A program made the translations under genes and the position numbers. This document shows positions 9,731 to 17,914 of a stretch of DNA of 64,000 bases, piece by piece. The stretch covers positions 28,353-92,352 of the forward strand of contig JAJRQI010000006.1 in NCBI GenBank assembly GCA_024280335.1, written 5' to 3'. Numbering within the stretch: position 1 is the first letter of the stretch; each line of letters starts with the position of its first letter. The notes under the pieces are model-generated. The model saw only the letters and a program-made list of their open reading frames with translations. It did no database searches and had not been told where the DNA came from. The DNA comes from Deltaproteobacteria bacterium. GTDB lineage: Bacteria; Desulfobacterota; Desulfuromonadia; Desulfuromonadales; Geopsychrobacteraceae.

Positions 9731-10399
9731 TCACTCTATCATTCGACCGATCCGCCCCAGGCGAACCTTGTCGGCAATGTCTGCCTTTGCATCCCAGGAC
9801 CAGTATTTGATAAAGGCCAGCCCTTTGATTTTTGATTCATGGACAAAACCCCAGAAACGGCTATCAAAAGAGAAATCACGGTTGTCACCCATGACAAAAT
9901 AACTGTCGCTGGGAACCTTTATCGGCCCGGCAAAGTCTCGTGGACCGGCAACCGATGGGATGATCTGCTTGTCCTTGTGCACTTCCTGCGGAAGGCTGTA
10001 GGGTTCCCCGTTAACGTAGACCTGCTTTGCTTTGATTTCGATCAGATCCCCCGGGGTACCGATAACCCGCTTGATGAAGTCACGACGTTGAAAGTAGGAC
10101 TTTCCTTCGTCATCCGGAAACTCAAAGACGATGACATCTCCCCGTTGCGGATCACGTAACGCCAGATAGCGTTCATCAGAAAAGGGCAGCCGGGTTCCGT
10201 AGATGAACTTGTTGACCAGCAGATGATCGCCGATTAATAAGGTGTCTAACATCGATCCGGACGGTATCTTAAAAGCCTGAAACAGAAAGGTCCGGATAAT
10301 CAACGCCAGAATCACTGCGACGATCAGGGCCTCAGACCACTCACGATACCAGGGTTTTTTCTGCACAAAAGTGCTTCTTTTCTTTTGGAAGATCGCCAT
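9731..10399 (-). CDS. lepB: Signal peptidase I
   Basis: Inner-membrane serine protease that cleaves Sec and Tat signal peptides. The 222-residue protein has a single N-terminal membrane segment (about 23-42). The catalytic serine is Ser49 in KIPSGSM and the general-base lysine is Lys110 in DFIKRVIG; the GDNR box (VMGDNRDFSFDSR) lies near residue 170. All signature residues are present and the length is normal. It lies downstream of lepA on the same strand, as in many bacteria, but a palindromic element fills the 163-base gap between them. Confidence 0.97.
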   Translation of the reverse strand: MAIFQKKRSTFVQKKPWYREWSEALIVAVILALIIRTFLFQAFKIPSGSMLDTLLIGDHLLVNKFIYGTRLPFSDERYLALRDPQRGDVIVFEFPDDEGKSYFQRRDFIKRVIGTPGDLIEIKAKQVYVNGEPYSLPQEVHKDKQIIPSVAGPRDFAGPIKVPSDSYFVMGDNRDFSFDSRFWGFVHESKIKGLAFIKYWSWDAKADIADKVRLGRIGRMIE

Positions 10400-10433
10400 T
10401 ATTTTACTCTTTTGTGGTTTAGCAAAAAGATTG

Positions 10434-10564
10434 GATGGCTAAGCAAAAAATTCGCCCACAAGGCGTTAGTGGGGTTTCAGGGGCGAAGTCATACTGTCTG
10501 GTCTGTCAAAATCCTGAAAAACCGCTGCAACGCAGTCGGGCGGAGATTTTTTTGCGACGCCATC
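10434..10564. repeat. Dispersed palindromic element, copy A
   Basis: A 131-bp element whose ends are imperfect inverted repeats: GATGGC-taag-CAAAAAATTC on the left and, read from the right, GATGGC-gtcg-CAAAAAAATC. A very similar copy lies at 14617-14743 in the same orientation. Shared internal blocks include CACAAGGCG, TTTCAGGGGCGAAG, CCTGAAAAA and GCTGCAACGCAGTCGGGCG. It lies between lepA and lepB and overlaps the last two bases of the lepA stop codon. It codes for nothing convincing and resembles a MITE- or REP-like element. Confidence 0.8.
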
Positions 10565-12362
10565 ACTCTTTGACTTTAAGGATTGCCAGAAATGCCTCTT
10601 GAGGAAGCTCCACGCTCCCTATCTGTTTCATCCGTTTTTTTCCCGCCTTCTGTTTTTCCAGCAGTTTGCGCTTACGGGTAATATCACCACCGTAACATTT
10701 GGCCGTAACATCCTTGCGCAGTGCCTTGACGGTCGAACGGGCAATCACTTTATTACCGATTGCCGCCTGAATTGCAACTTCGTATTGCTGGCGCGGAATA
10801 AATTCTTTCATTTTCGCAACCAGTTCACGACCGCGAAACTGGGCCTTATCGTTATGAACAATCAACGACAGGGCGTCAACCACATCACCGTTAATCAACA
10901 CGTTCAACCGCACCAGCTTACTGGGGCGAAAATCGAGATGCTCGTAATCGAGTGACCCGTAACCACGGGTAACCGATTTAAGACGATCAAAGAAATCGAG
11001 AACGATCTCATTCAGCGGCAGCTCATAGACCACCATCACCCGATTGGCAGTCAGATATTTCAACTCACGCTGAATTCCACGTCTTTCAATACAGAGGTTC
11101 AAAACGGCACCAACAAATTCGTTCGGCACATGGATCGAGGCCAACACAAAGGGCTCGTCAATCTTTTCAATAAACTGGATCTCAGGGAGCATATTGGCGC
11201 TTTCGACATGCAGCAATTCACCCTTGGTGGTCGTGACCTTGTAGACAACCGTTGGTGCAGTGGTGATCAGCTCAACGCCGAATTCGCGCTCGAGCCGCTC
11301 CTGAATGATCTCCATGTGCAATAGGCCGAGAAACCCGCAACGGAACCCAAAACCGAGCGCCAAAGAATTTTCCGGTTCAAAGGAGAAGGCGGCATCATTC
11401 AGACGCAGCTTCACCAAGGCATCTCGGAGAGAATCATATTCAGCTGAATCGATGGGGTAGAGACCCGAAAAAACCATCGGCTTGACAACTTGAAAGCCAG
11501 GCAAGGCAGTGTCGGCAGGGCGATGCTGGTGGGTAATCGTATCACCAACCTTGGCGTCTTCGACGACCTTAATTCCAGCAATTACAAAACCTACTTCCCC
11601 TGAAGCCAGTTGTGGCAGTTCGGTCGGATGTGGACTAAAGGCCCCGACCTTTTGAACTTCGTAGGTCCCACCCGTAGCCATCAATTTAATTTTTTCACCT
11701 TTTTTAATGGTGCCATCGATGACCCGAACTAGAATGATTACCCCCTGGTAGGGGTCGTACCAGGAATCGAAGGTCAGGGCTTTCAGCGGGGCGTCTGGAT
11801 TGCCGAGTGGAGCAGGAACCCGTGTGACAACCGCTTCAAGAATATCTTCAATGCCGATCCCCTCTTTCGCACTCGCCAAAACTGCGTCGCTGGTATCGAT
11901 GCCGATAATCTCTTCGACTTCCTCTTTAACCCGCTCAGGCTCGGCACTCGGCAGATCAATCTTGTTCAGTACCGGGAAGATCTCCAAATCCTGATCGATC
12001 GCCATGTAGACATTGGCCAAAGTTTGCGCCTCAACCCCCTGCGCTGCGTCAATAACCAGCATCGCACCTTCACAGGCTGACAGTGAACGGCTGACTTCGT
12101 AGGAAAAATCGACGTGTCCGGGAGTATCGATCAGATTGAGCAAGTAATCCTGCCCATCTCTGGCCCGATAATTCAGCCGCACGGCTTGGGCCTTGATGGT
12201 GATCCCGCGTTCCTGCTCCAGTTCCATCTTGTCCAGAAACTGGTCGGTTTTTTCACGATCGGAAAGAGCCCCGGTTTTTTCCAGCAAGCGGTCCGCGAGG
12301 GTCGATTTGCCGTGGTCGATATGGGCAATGATGGAAAAGTTACGAATATTCTTTTGCTTCAT
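10563..12362 (-). CDS. lepA: Elongation factor 4 (LepA GTPase)
   Basis: Ribosome-associated translational GTPase that acts during initiation and can back-translocate ribosomes under stress. The 599-residue product is full length. Its G1 [14 protein letters not shown] is near residue 14, the switch II motif DTPGHVDF near 79 and NKIDLP near 134. Domains II, III and V and the LepA-specific C-terminal domain follow, with [20 protein letters not shown] at the end. The start ATG at 12362 gives the standard opening [15 protein letters not shown]. The stop codon TGA overlaps the end of palindromic element copy A, so that insertion may have supplied or preserved the stop. Confidence 0.98.
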   Translation of the reverse strand: MKQKNIRNFSIIAHIDHGKSTLADRLLEKTGALSDREKTDQFLDKMELEQERGITIKAQAVRLNYRARDGQDYLLNLIDTPGHVDFSYEVSRSLSACEGAMLVIDAAQGVEAQTLANVYMAIDQDLEIFPVLNKIDLPSAEPERVKEEVEEIIGIDTSDAVLASAKEGIGIEDILEAVVTRVPAPLGNPDAPLKALTFDSWYDPYQGVIILVRVIDGTIKKGEKIKLMATGGTYEVQKVGAFSPHPTELPQLASGEVGFVIAGIKVVEDAKVGDTITHQHRPADTALPGFQVVKPMVFSGLYPIDSAEYDSLRDALVKLRLNDAAFSFEPENSLALGFGFRCGFLGLLHMEIIQERLEREFGVELITTAPTVVYKVTTTKGELLHVESANMLPEIQFIEKIDEPFVLASIHVPNEFVGAVLNLCIERRGIQRELKYLTANRVMVVYELPLNEIVLDFFDRLKSVTRGYGSLDYEHLDFRPSKLVRLNVLINGDVVDALSLIVHNDKAQFRGRELVAKMKEFIPRQQYEVAIQAAIGNKVIARSTVKALRKDVTAKCYGGDITRKRKLLEKQKAGKKRMKQIGSVELPQEAFLAILKVKE

Positions 12363-12477
12363 GCAGTCACAGTAGCTTATGAAATAGATTTTAAGAAATT
12401 TACAGAACCGCTAATATTAAACTTGCACGGTAGTTTTTGTAAAGAAGAAAGGCGCATGAAACCGTCCGATGCAGAGT

Positions 12478-13383
12478 TCATAGTGCTTTTCTCGCTAACC
12501 TTTTTGCCTGAAAAATCGGCCAGATTTCAGCAACGAGCATCCCGAAAACGATCATACCGCCACCACACCAACCGATTATGGTCAAGCGGTCGCCGGCGAG
12601 CCAGATGGAGAAAATCGCAGCGAAAACCGGCTCCAGGGTATAGATCAATGCCGCCCGGGTCGGCGTGGTGCGATTTTGGTAAGTGGTCATCGCCCAGAAG
12701 GCGTAAGCCGTGGCAAAGACAGAGGTGATGAGAAAAGCAAAAATCAGCGAACCGGTCCATTGTTGCGGCCAGGAGACCGGTTCAAACAACAGGCTGCCGG
12801 CACAACCCCATACCGCCATGGTCGCAATCTGCACAAAAGTCAGCGCCCGGCCGTCATACCCTTTGGTGAATGCATCCAGACCGATGATGTGCAGTGCAAC
12901 GAACAGCGAGCAGATCACCACCAGCAGGTCACCGGTGTTAAGTGACCAGGGGGTGTGCCAAGTAAGCATAAACAGGCCGAGCAGTGCCAGGCCGACGCCG
13001 ATTTTTGATCCCAGAGCGGCGGGTTTTTTAAGGAACGGCCCGGCCATCAACGGCACCCAGACAACCCCCAACCCGGTCAGGAATCCGGCATTTGCCGATG
13101 AGGTTCTTTCCAGGCCGAAGGTCTGAAACAGAAAGGAAAGGAACAACAGGGTCCCGAGCAAGATGCCGATCCGCCAGCCGCGCCGATCAAGCGAAGCAAA
13201 ACCGGCCCGCCCCGCGAGCATGGCTAGCAAGATCGCAGCCATGGCAAAGCGTACCCACAAAAAAGCCATCACCGGCATTTCGCAGATCGCCTCTTTGACA
13301 ATCGGAAAAGTCGCGCCCCAGAACAGGGTGACAGTCGCCAGCATAAACTCGGCAAAAAACTGCCGTTTCTGTTTTTGTTCCAT
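12478..13383 (-). CDS. EamA/DMT-family permease
   Basis: A 301-residue integral membrane protein with about ten hydrophobic segments in two EamA repeats (about residues 12-140 and 150-290). It contains the family-typical TLFWGATFPIVKEAI at the start of repeat 1 and NRTTPTRAALIYTLEPVFAAIFS in repeat 2. Members export amino acids, metabolites or drugs; the substrate here cannot be read from sequence. It is encoded on the minus strand, upstream of lepA by about 115 bases, and is divergent from the zinc-ribbon gene at 13498. Confidence 0.9.
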   Translation of the reverse strand: MEQKQKRQFFAEFMLATVTLFWGATFPIVKEAICEMPVMAFLWVRFAMAAILLAMLAGRAGFASLDRRGWRIGILLGTLLFLSFLFQTFGLERTSSANAGFLTGLGVVWVPLMAGPFLKKPAALGSKIGVGLALLGLFMLTWHTPWSLNTGDLLVVICSLFVALHIIGLDAFTKGYDGRALTFVQIATMAVWGCAGSLLFEPVSWPQQWTGSLIFAFLITSVFATAYAFWAMTTYQNRTTPTRAALIYTLEPVFAAIFSIWLAGDRLTIIGWCGGGMIVFGMLVAEIWPIFQAKRLARKAL

Positions 13384-13411
13384 GAGAATCCAGAGAAGAA
13401 ATGTTAGACTC

Positions 13412-13441
13412 TTGTTTCAAATGAAGCCGCTATGGTATAAG
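13412..13441 (+). promoter_or_regulatory. Candidate sigma-70 promoter before the zinc-ribbon/ABC genes
   Basis: TTGTTT (13412-13417), 18-base spacer, TATAAG (13436-13441), about 55 bases before the start codon at 13498. The -35 match is weak, the -10 good. Confidence 0.4.
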
Positions 13442-13497
13442 CAGCTTTCCGTTATTTCAAATCTTTTTTTGAAGCGATCAAGCAGGGAGTTCGGTTA

Positions 13498-13653
13498 ATG
13501 AAGCGAGGCAAGAAAGAACCGATTGAAGTTGTCTGTCCCAAATGCCGTTATACCGAAATCATCTACCTGCCGATCGAAGACCTGCCCCGCTGTCCGGAAT
13601 GCAAAACCCAAATGTTAATATCAGAACTTCTCGATGAAGGAAAGTCATATTAA
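13498..13653 (+). CDS. Small zinc-ribbon protein (51 aa)
   Basis: A short gene that reads MKRGKKEPIEVVCPKCRY, then 17 residues without cysteine, then CPECKTQMLISELLDEGKSY. The two CPxC knuckles about 22 residues apart are typical of a small zinc ribbon or rubredoxin-like fold. The AGGGAG site 8 bases before the ATG and the absence of any competing frame support it. It lies between the divergent DMT gene and the ABC-transporter binding protein, 60 bases before the latter. I do not recognise a specific family; RNA- or protein-binding roles are typical of such ribbons but are not shown here. Confidence 0.7.
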   Translation: MKRGKKEPIEVVCPKCRYTEIIYLPIEDLPRCPECKTQMLISELLDEGKSY

Positions 13654-13713
13654 ATGGTTCTACCTGCCGATCAGTCGGCTTCATATTCCTTATTTTCCCC
13701 AGGAGGAAAAACG

Positions 13714-14517
13714 ATGAAAAAGCTCAAATTGATGATTGCCTGCCTGCTGGCCCTTTGCGTTGTTTTGCCAGGCGTTGCTAGCGCTGACACCCTGGGTGAC
13801 ATTCAGGATCGCGGTGTCCTGCGGGTCGGCATGGAGCCGGGCTATATGCCGTTTGAAATGACCAATCAAAGAGGTGAAATTATCGGCTTCGATGTCGACA
13901 TGGCCAAACGTATTGCCAAAGCGATGGGCGTCAAACTGGAGCTGATCAGTACCGCTTGGGATGGCATCATCCCCGGCCTGATCACCAAGAAGTATGACAT
14001 GATCATGAGCGGCATGACTCTGACCCAGGAAAGAAACATGAAGGTCAGCTTTGCGACGCCTTACATCGTGGTCGGGCAAAGCATCCTGGTCAAAAAAGAA
14101 CATGCAAACGCAGTAAAGTCATATAAAGACCTGAACAACAAAAAGTACAAGGTTGCCTCCAAACTTGGGACAACCGGTGAGCAGGCCACCAAGCGGATGA
14201 TTCCGAAGGCGACCTACATCTCCTTTGAAACCGAGCAAGAAGGCGTCATGGACCTGGTCAATGGAAAAATTGATGCCTTTGTTTATGATCTGCCCTATAT
14301 GGCGATTGCCAACGCACAGAAAAATGAAGGTAAATTGATTTTTCTTGACGAGCCGTTCACCTACGAGCCGCTGGCCTGGGCAATTCGTCAAGGCAACCAT
14401 GACTTTCTGAACTGGTTGAACAATTTCATGAATCAGGTCAAGAGCGACGGAACCTACGACAAAATTTATGCAAAGTGGTTCCTCAGTGACAAATGGTTGA
14501 AGCAAGTACAAAACTAA
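13714..14517 (+). CDS. Polar amino-acid ABC transporter, periplasmic binding protein
   Basis: Captures an amino acid in the periplasm for import. The 267-residue protein has an N-terminal signal peptide (cleavage likely after GVASA, residue 24) and the bacterial extracellular solute-binding family 3 fold: VLRVGMEPGYMPFEM, then GFDVDMAKRIAKAMG and the hinge phrase IIPGLITKKYDMIMSGMT. The frame opens at 13654 but the ATG at 13714 is preferred because AGGAGG lies 8 bases before it and the signal peptide then starts with MKK. The permease and ATPase genes follow after a strong terminator and a repeat element, so the binding protein may be made in excess. Substrate is not determinable; family 3 proteins take glutamine, histidine, arginine and related residues. 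Confidence 0.92.
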   Translation: MKKLKLMIACLLALCVVLPGVASADTLGDIQDRGVLRVGMEPGYMPFEMTNQRGEIIGFDVDMAKRIAKAMGVKLELISTAWDGIIPGLITKKYDMIMSGMTLTQERNMKVSFATPYIVVGQSILVKKEHANAVKSYKDLNNKKYKVASKLGTTGEQATKRMIPKATYISFETEQEGVMDLVNGKIDAFVYDLPYMAIANAQKNEGKLIFLDEPFTYEPLAWAIRQGNHDFLNWLNNFMNQVKSDGTYDKIYAKWFLSDKWLKQVQN

Positions 14518-14522
14518 GTGAC

Positions 14523-14570
14523 AAACAATCACGGCGGGGAAGGATTTTATTTTCCCCGCCGTGATTGTTT
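14523..14570. terminator. Strong terminator after the binding-protein gene
   Basis: A perfect 19-bp stem (arms 14523-14541 and 14552-14570, G/C-rich centre, AAAC and GTTT ends) with a 10-base loop, six bases after the stop codon. The stem's own T-rich 3' end is short, so read-through or RNA-end stabilisation is also possible. It lies inside a transporter operon. Confidence 0.75.
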
Positions 14571-14616
14571 CAGAAATCTTTGTTCCAATATTTGATGGAC
14601 TCGCAAATTATCTTGA

Positions 14617-14743
14617 GATGGCTAAGCAAAAATTTCACCCCACAAGGCGTAGTGATTTTTCAGGGGCGAAGGCCTACATAGGGCTGGTCGAGGTCCTGAA
14701 AAAGCGCTGCAACGCAGTCGGGCGAAATTTTTTCGACGCCATC
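14617..14743. repeat. Dispersed palindromic element, copy B
   Basis: A 127-bp copy of the element at 10434-10564, in the same orientation. The ends are imperfect inverted repeats (GATGGCTAAGCAAAAATTTC, against GATGGCGTCGAAAAAATTTC read from the other end). It lies between the binding-protein terminator and the permease gene. A short open frame through it (with VLKKRCNAVGRNFFDAI) has a counterpart in copy A, but the frame is best explained by the repeat itself. Confidence 0.82.
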
Positions 14744-14773
14744 AATATTTTATATTCAGGAAGACCTTAGACG

Positions 14774-15733
14774 GTGAATACTGCTTACCGAAATTGGCTT
14801 TGGCGACTGCTGACAGTCCTTATTCTGCTCTCCTTGGCGGCGGGACTCTGGGTTGCAACCAAGAAAATTGACTATACCTGGCGCTGGAATCGTGTCCCGC
14901 AATATTTCCTGTATCACCAAGAAGAGATGAAAACCATCCCCTTCGATGGTCGGGTGACTAAAATTGATAACCTTGGCGACAAAACCAGGGTCCGGGTTAT
15001 CAGTGACGATGGCGAAGAAAAAACCTTTGAGATCGATACGGAAACCATTCGGGTCAACGTCAACGACGAACTTCTGGAAGATGATGATCTCGGTGCTACT
15101 CTGAGCTGGCGTGCCGGGCCGCTGATCGTCGGTCTCTGGACAACGCTCTGGTTGTCAGCTGCTGCCAGTGTTCTCGGGATGATCATCGGTCTGGTGACCG
15201 GGCTCTGTCGTGTCTCCAACAACATCACACTGCGGCAGCTGTCGGTCATCTATATCGAAATCATCCGCGGCACCCCGCTACTGGTGCAATTGTTCATCTT
15301 CTACTTTTTTCTCGGAACCGTTCTCGACATCAGTCGGATCACTGCCGGCATCAGCGCACTGGCGGTCTTTGCCGGTGCCTATGTTGCAGAAATCATCCGT
15401 GCCGGGATTCAGTCGATCCCCAAGGGGCAGATGGAAGCGGCACGTTCTCTCGGGCTGAACGTCCCGCAAGCGATGATTCACATCATCCTGCCGCAGGCGT
15501 TCAAGCGTACCCTGCCGCCGCTGGCCGGTCAGTTCATCAGTTTGATCAAGGATTCGTCGCTGGTTTCGGTCATTGCTATTACCGACCTGACCAAGAGCGG
15601 CCGGGAGGTGATCACCTCGACCTTTGCTACCTTTGAAATCTGGTTTATTGTCGCCCTGCTCTATCTGCTGCTGACATCGGTTTTGTCACAGGTGATTGCC
15701 TGGGTGGAACGGAGGCTTGCAGTCAGTGATTAA
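14774..15733 (+). CDS. Polar amino-acid ABC transporter, permease with extra extracytoplasmic segment
   Basis: Forms the membrane channel of the importer. The C-terminal two thirds (about residues 110-319) are a normal HisM/GlnP permease: the conserved [20 protein letters not shown], then [26 protein letters not shown] (the EAA loop contacting the ATPase). The N-terminal part is unusual. After a first membrane helix (about 9-28) comes a hydrophilic stretch of about 85 residues with [20 protein letters not shown] before the core helices. Ordinary permeases of this family are about 215-250 residues; this one is 319. The start is GTG at 14774 with AGGAAG upstream. It overlaps the ATPase gene by 8 bases. 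Confidence 0.92.
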   Translation: MNTAYRNWLWRLLTVLILLSLAAGLWVATKKIDYTWRWNRVPQYFLYHQEEMKTIPFDGRVTKIDNLGDKTRVRVISDDGEEKTFEIDTETIRVNVNDELLEDDDLGATLSWRAGPLIVGLWTTLWLSAAASVLGMIIGLVTGLCRVSNNITLRQLSVIYIEIIRGTPLLVQLFIFYFFLGTVLDISRITAGISALAVFAGAYVAEIIRAGIQSIPKGQMEAARSLGLNVPQAMIHIILPQAFKRTLPPLAGQFISLIKDSSLVSVIAITDLTKSGREVITSTFATFEIWFIVALLYLLLTSVLSQVIAWVERRLAVSD

Positions 15734-16460
15734 AACCATCGATCTGAAAAAGACCTTTAGCGGGCGCGGCCAGACGATCCATGCTGTCGACGGTGTTACG
15801 GCTCACGTCAAGTCGGGCGAAGTGGTGGTGATTATCGGTCCCTCAGGTTCTGGAAAATCGACCTATTTACGCTGTCTGAACGGGCTGGAAACCTTAACCT
15901 CCGGCCATATCATGGTCGACGGGATCGATCTGGCTGACAAAAAGACCGATCTGAACAAAGTCCGCAAAGAAGTAGGGATGGTTTTTCAGCAGTTCAACCT
16001 GTTTCCACACAAAACTGTACTGCAAAACATCGTCCTTGCACAGCAGGTGGTGCGCAAACGCAGCCGTGTGGAAGCTGAAGAAAAAGGCCAGCAACTTCTC
16101 GTCAAAGTGGGGATTCCAGAAAAGGCTGAAGTTTATCCCGGGCACTTATCCGGTGGTCAGCAGCAACGCGTTGCCATCGCCCGGGCTCTGGCCATGGACC
16201 CTAAAATCATGCTCTTCGATGAGCCGACCAGCGCACTCGATCCCGAAATGGTCGGCGAGGTGCTCGACGTCATGAAGCAGCTGGCACGTGAAGGGATGAC
16301 CATGGTGGTTGTTACTCACGAGATGGGCTTTGCCCGTGAAGTGGCCGACCGGGTGCTGTTCATGGACCAGGGCAAACTGGTTGAAGAAGGGACCCCGGAA
16401 CACTTTTTCACCGAGCCGTGCGAGGAAAGAACCAAGGCGTTTCTGAAACAGGTTCTGTAA
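15726..16460 (+). CDS. Polar amino-acid ABC transporter, ATP-binding protein
   Basis: Cytoplasmic ATPase that powers the importer. The 244-residue product has Walker [10 protein letters not shown] near residue 40, the Q-loop in [10 protein letters not shown], signature [15 protein letters not shown], Walker [15 protein letters not shown] and the H-loop in [10 protein letters not shown]: a complete GlnQ/HisP-type ATPase. The frame opens at a TTG at 15696, but the GTG at 15726 is preferred: GGAGG lies 10 bases upstream and the protein then begins [11 protein letters not shown] as in relatives. It overlaps the end of the permease gene, so the two are translationally coupled. Confidence 0.95.
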   Translation: MIKTIDLKKTFSGRGQTIHAVDGVTAHVKSGEVVVIIGPSGSGKSTYLRCLNGLETLTSGHIMVDGIDLADKKTDLNKVRKEVGMVFQQFNLFPHKTVLQNIVLAQQVVRKRSRVEAEEKGQQLLVKVGIPEKAEVYPGHLSGGQQQRVAIARALAMDPKIMLFDEPTSALDPEMVGEVLDVMKQLAREGMTMVVVTHEMGFAREVADRVLFMDQGKLVEEGTPEHFFTEPCEERTKAFLKQVL

Positions 16461-16463
16461 TCC

Positions 16464-16533
16464 CGTAGGGGCGCTGCTCGCCGCGCCCTTTTTGTACGTA
16501 TCAATTCAGGGCGCAGCAAGCGACGCCCCTACG
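16464..16533. repeat. 70-bp inverted repeat (REP-like)
   Basis: Two 25-base arms (16464-16488 and 16509-16533) match as inverted repeats at 21 of 25 positions, beginning CGTAGGGGCG and ending CGCCCCTACG. It lies directly after the ATPase stop codon and could act as its terminator-like 3' hairpin. It resembles the GTAGGGGCG palindromes scattered in many genomes. Confidence 0.75.
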
Positions 16534-16542
16534 AAAAAGGCT

Positions 16543-16566
16543 GGGGACAGAATTAATTCTGTCCCC
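16543..16566. repeat. Perfect 24-bp palindrome (REP-like)
   Basis: GGGGACAGAATT is followed immediately by its exact reverse complement. It lies 9 bases after the 70-bp inverted repeat and 11 before the azlC start. Palindromes of this form are commonly found near REP-associated tyrosine transposases; none is present in this window. Confidence 0.8.
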
Positions 16567-16577
16567 TTCTTGTGTTC

Positions 16578-17282
16578 ATGACTGAACCTGCAGACTCAAC
16601 ACAACAAACTTTCCGCCAGGGCGCAGCCGCAGTCTGGCCGATCTGCCTCGGTTATTTTACGATCGGACTGGCTCTCGGCGTACTGGCGCAGCAAGCCGGG
16701 CTGCCCTGGTGGGCGGTGGCAATGATGTCACTGCTGGTGTTTGCCGGCAGCGCGCAGTTTATCTGCGTAGCGATGCTGGCTGCCGGAGCCTCGATCCCGG
16801 CAATCATCCTCACCACCTTTGTCGTCAACCTGCGCCATACCTTGATGAGTTCCGCCCTGGCGGTCCATCTGTCCGGAGTCAGCCGGCGCTTTCTCAGTCT
16901 TTTTGCTTACGGGATCACTGACGAAAGTTTTGCCGTCAACATGACCCGATTCCGCGACGGTAACTGGGATCGCCGGCGGGCGCTGATCGTCAACCAGCTG
17001 GCTAACGCAGTCTGGGTTCTCGCCACCATCACTGGAACACTGATCGGACAGTTCGTGCCGCAGGGAGCCTTCGGTATCGATTATGCCCTGACCGGGATGT
17101 TTATCTGCCTGCTGGTGTTCCAACTGCAAGGGCGAATCTACATTCTGACCGGCCTGCTGGCCGCAGCCATTTCTGTCGGCTGGTACCTGCTGATTCCCGG
17201 CGATTCCTATATCGTCGGTGCTTCGATCTGTGCCGCCACCCTCGGCTATTTCCTCAAAGTCCGCTATCGGAGGAATAAGTGA
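16578..17282 (+). CDS. azlC: Branched-chain amino-acid exporter, large subunit AzlC
   Basis: AzlC with AzlD exports branched-chain amino acids or analogues across the inner membrane. The 234-residue product is hydrophobic with several membrane segments and has the AzlC pattern: ICLGYFTIGLALGVLAQQAGLPWWAV, the SAQFICVAML phrase, FVVNLRHTLMSSAL and YGITDESFAV. An in-frame GTG two codons upstream is an alternative start. It overlaps azlD by 4 bases (GTGA). Two palindromic repeats fill the space between it and the amino-acid importer upstream. Confidence 0.93.
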   Translation: MTEPADSTQQTFRQGAAAVWPICLGYFTIGLALGVLAQQAGLPWWAVAMMSLLVFAGSAQFICVAMLAAGASIPAIILTTFVVNLRHTLMSSALAVHLSGVSRRFLSLFAYGITDESFAVNMTRFRDGNWDRRRALIVNQLANAVWVLATITGTLIGQFVPQGAFGIDYALTGMFICLLVFQLQGRIYILTGLLAAAISVGWYLLIPGDSYIVGASICAATLGYFLKVRYRRNK

Positions 17283-17602
17283 TTTTCAGCGATTATCTGT
17301 TCCTTTTCGCGGGGATGGGGCTGGTGACCTACCTGCCGCGCGCGCTTCCTCTGCTCTATCTGGCGCACAAACAGCTGCCGCAGTGGCTGGTCGATTGGCT
17401 AAGCCTGATCCCGGTGGCGATTCTCAGTGCGCTGCTGGCGCCCTCGCTGTTTGCCGACTCGACAACTCGCAACTTCGACATTGGTAAACCGGAACTGCTG
17501 GTGGCAATTCCTACATTGATCTTTGCGCTAAAAACCCGTAGTCTCGGCGGCACCGTGCTGGTCGGCATGTTGCTCTATTGGCTGACCGGATTGTACAATT
17601 GA
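17279..17602 (+). CDS. azlD: Branched-chain amino-acid exporter, small subunit AzlD
   Basis: A 107-residue membrane protein with four hydrophobic segments and the AzlD features: TYLPRALPLLYLAHKQLPQW near the N-terminus, and a closing GGTVLVGMLLYWLTGL. It starts at a GTG overlapping the azlC stop codon (GTGA), so the two subunits are probably translated together. The partner of AzlC in the exporter. Confidence 0.93.
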   Translation: MIFSDYLFLFAGMGLVTYLPRALPLLYLAHKQLPQWLVDWLSLIPVAILSALLAPSLFADSTTRNFDIGKPELLVAIPTLIFALKTRSLGGTVLVGMLLYWLTGLYN

Positions 17603-17620
17603 CACTTTAAGGATAACTTA

Positions 17621-17914
17621 ATGCAACTGACAGGAAAACAGAACCGCTATCTGCGCGGTCTCGGTCATCATCTGAAACCGATTGTGATGATCGGTAAAGA
17701 AGAAGTGAACGATGCCGTGATCTCGGCAACCGACGAGGCGCTAGAGATTCACGAACTGATCAAGGTGAAACTGCAGGACGGCTGTTTAAGCGATCGGAAA
17801 AATGTCGCCCAGGCGCTCGCCGAAGCAACTAAATCAGCCATAGCTCAGGTGCTTGGCAAAAACATTCTGCTCTATCGACAGAGCAAAGAACCACAGATTA
17901 AGCTGCCGAAATGA
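17621..17914 (+). CDS. yhbY: YhbY-like CRM-domain RNA-binding protein
   Basis: A single CRS1/YhbY (CRM) domain protein of 97 residues. The motif LRGLGHHLKPIVMIGKEEV and later ALEIHELIKVKLQDG match the family's conserved surface. YhbY associates with pre-50S ribosomal particles in E. coli. It starts 18 bases after azlD and its stop codon overlaps the next gene by 4 bases (ATGA). Confidence 0.93.
   Translation: MQLTGKQNRYLRGLGHHLKPIVMIGKEEVNDAVISATDEALEIHELIKVKLQDGCLSDRKNVAQALAEATKSAIAQVLGKNILLYRQSKEPQIKLPK

Noticed and set aside
10385..14770. Small open frames through both palindromic elements (VLKKRCNAVGRNFFDAI-type)
   Set aside because: The same frame occurs in both copies because the DNA repeats; the frames lack dependable starts and ribosome sites, so a protein is not supported.
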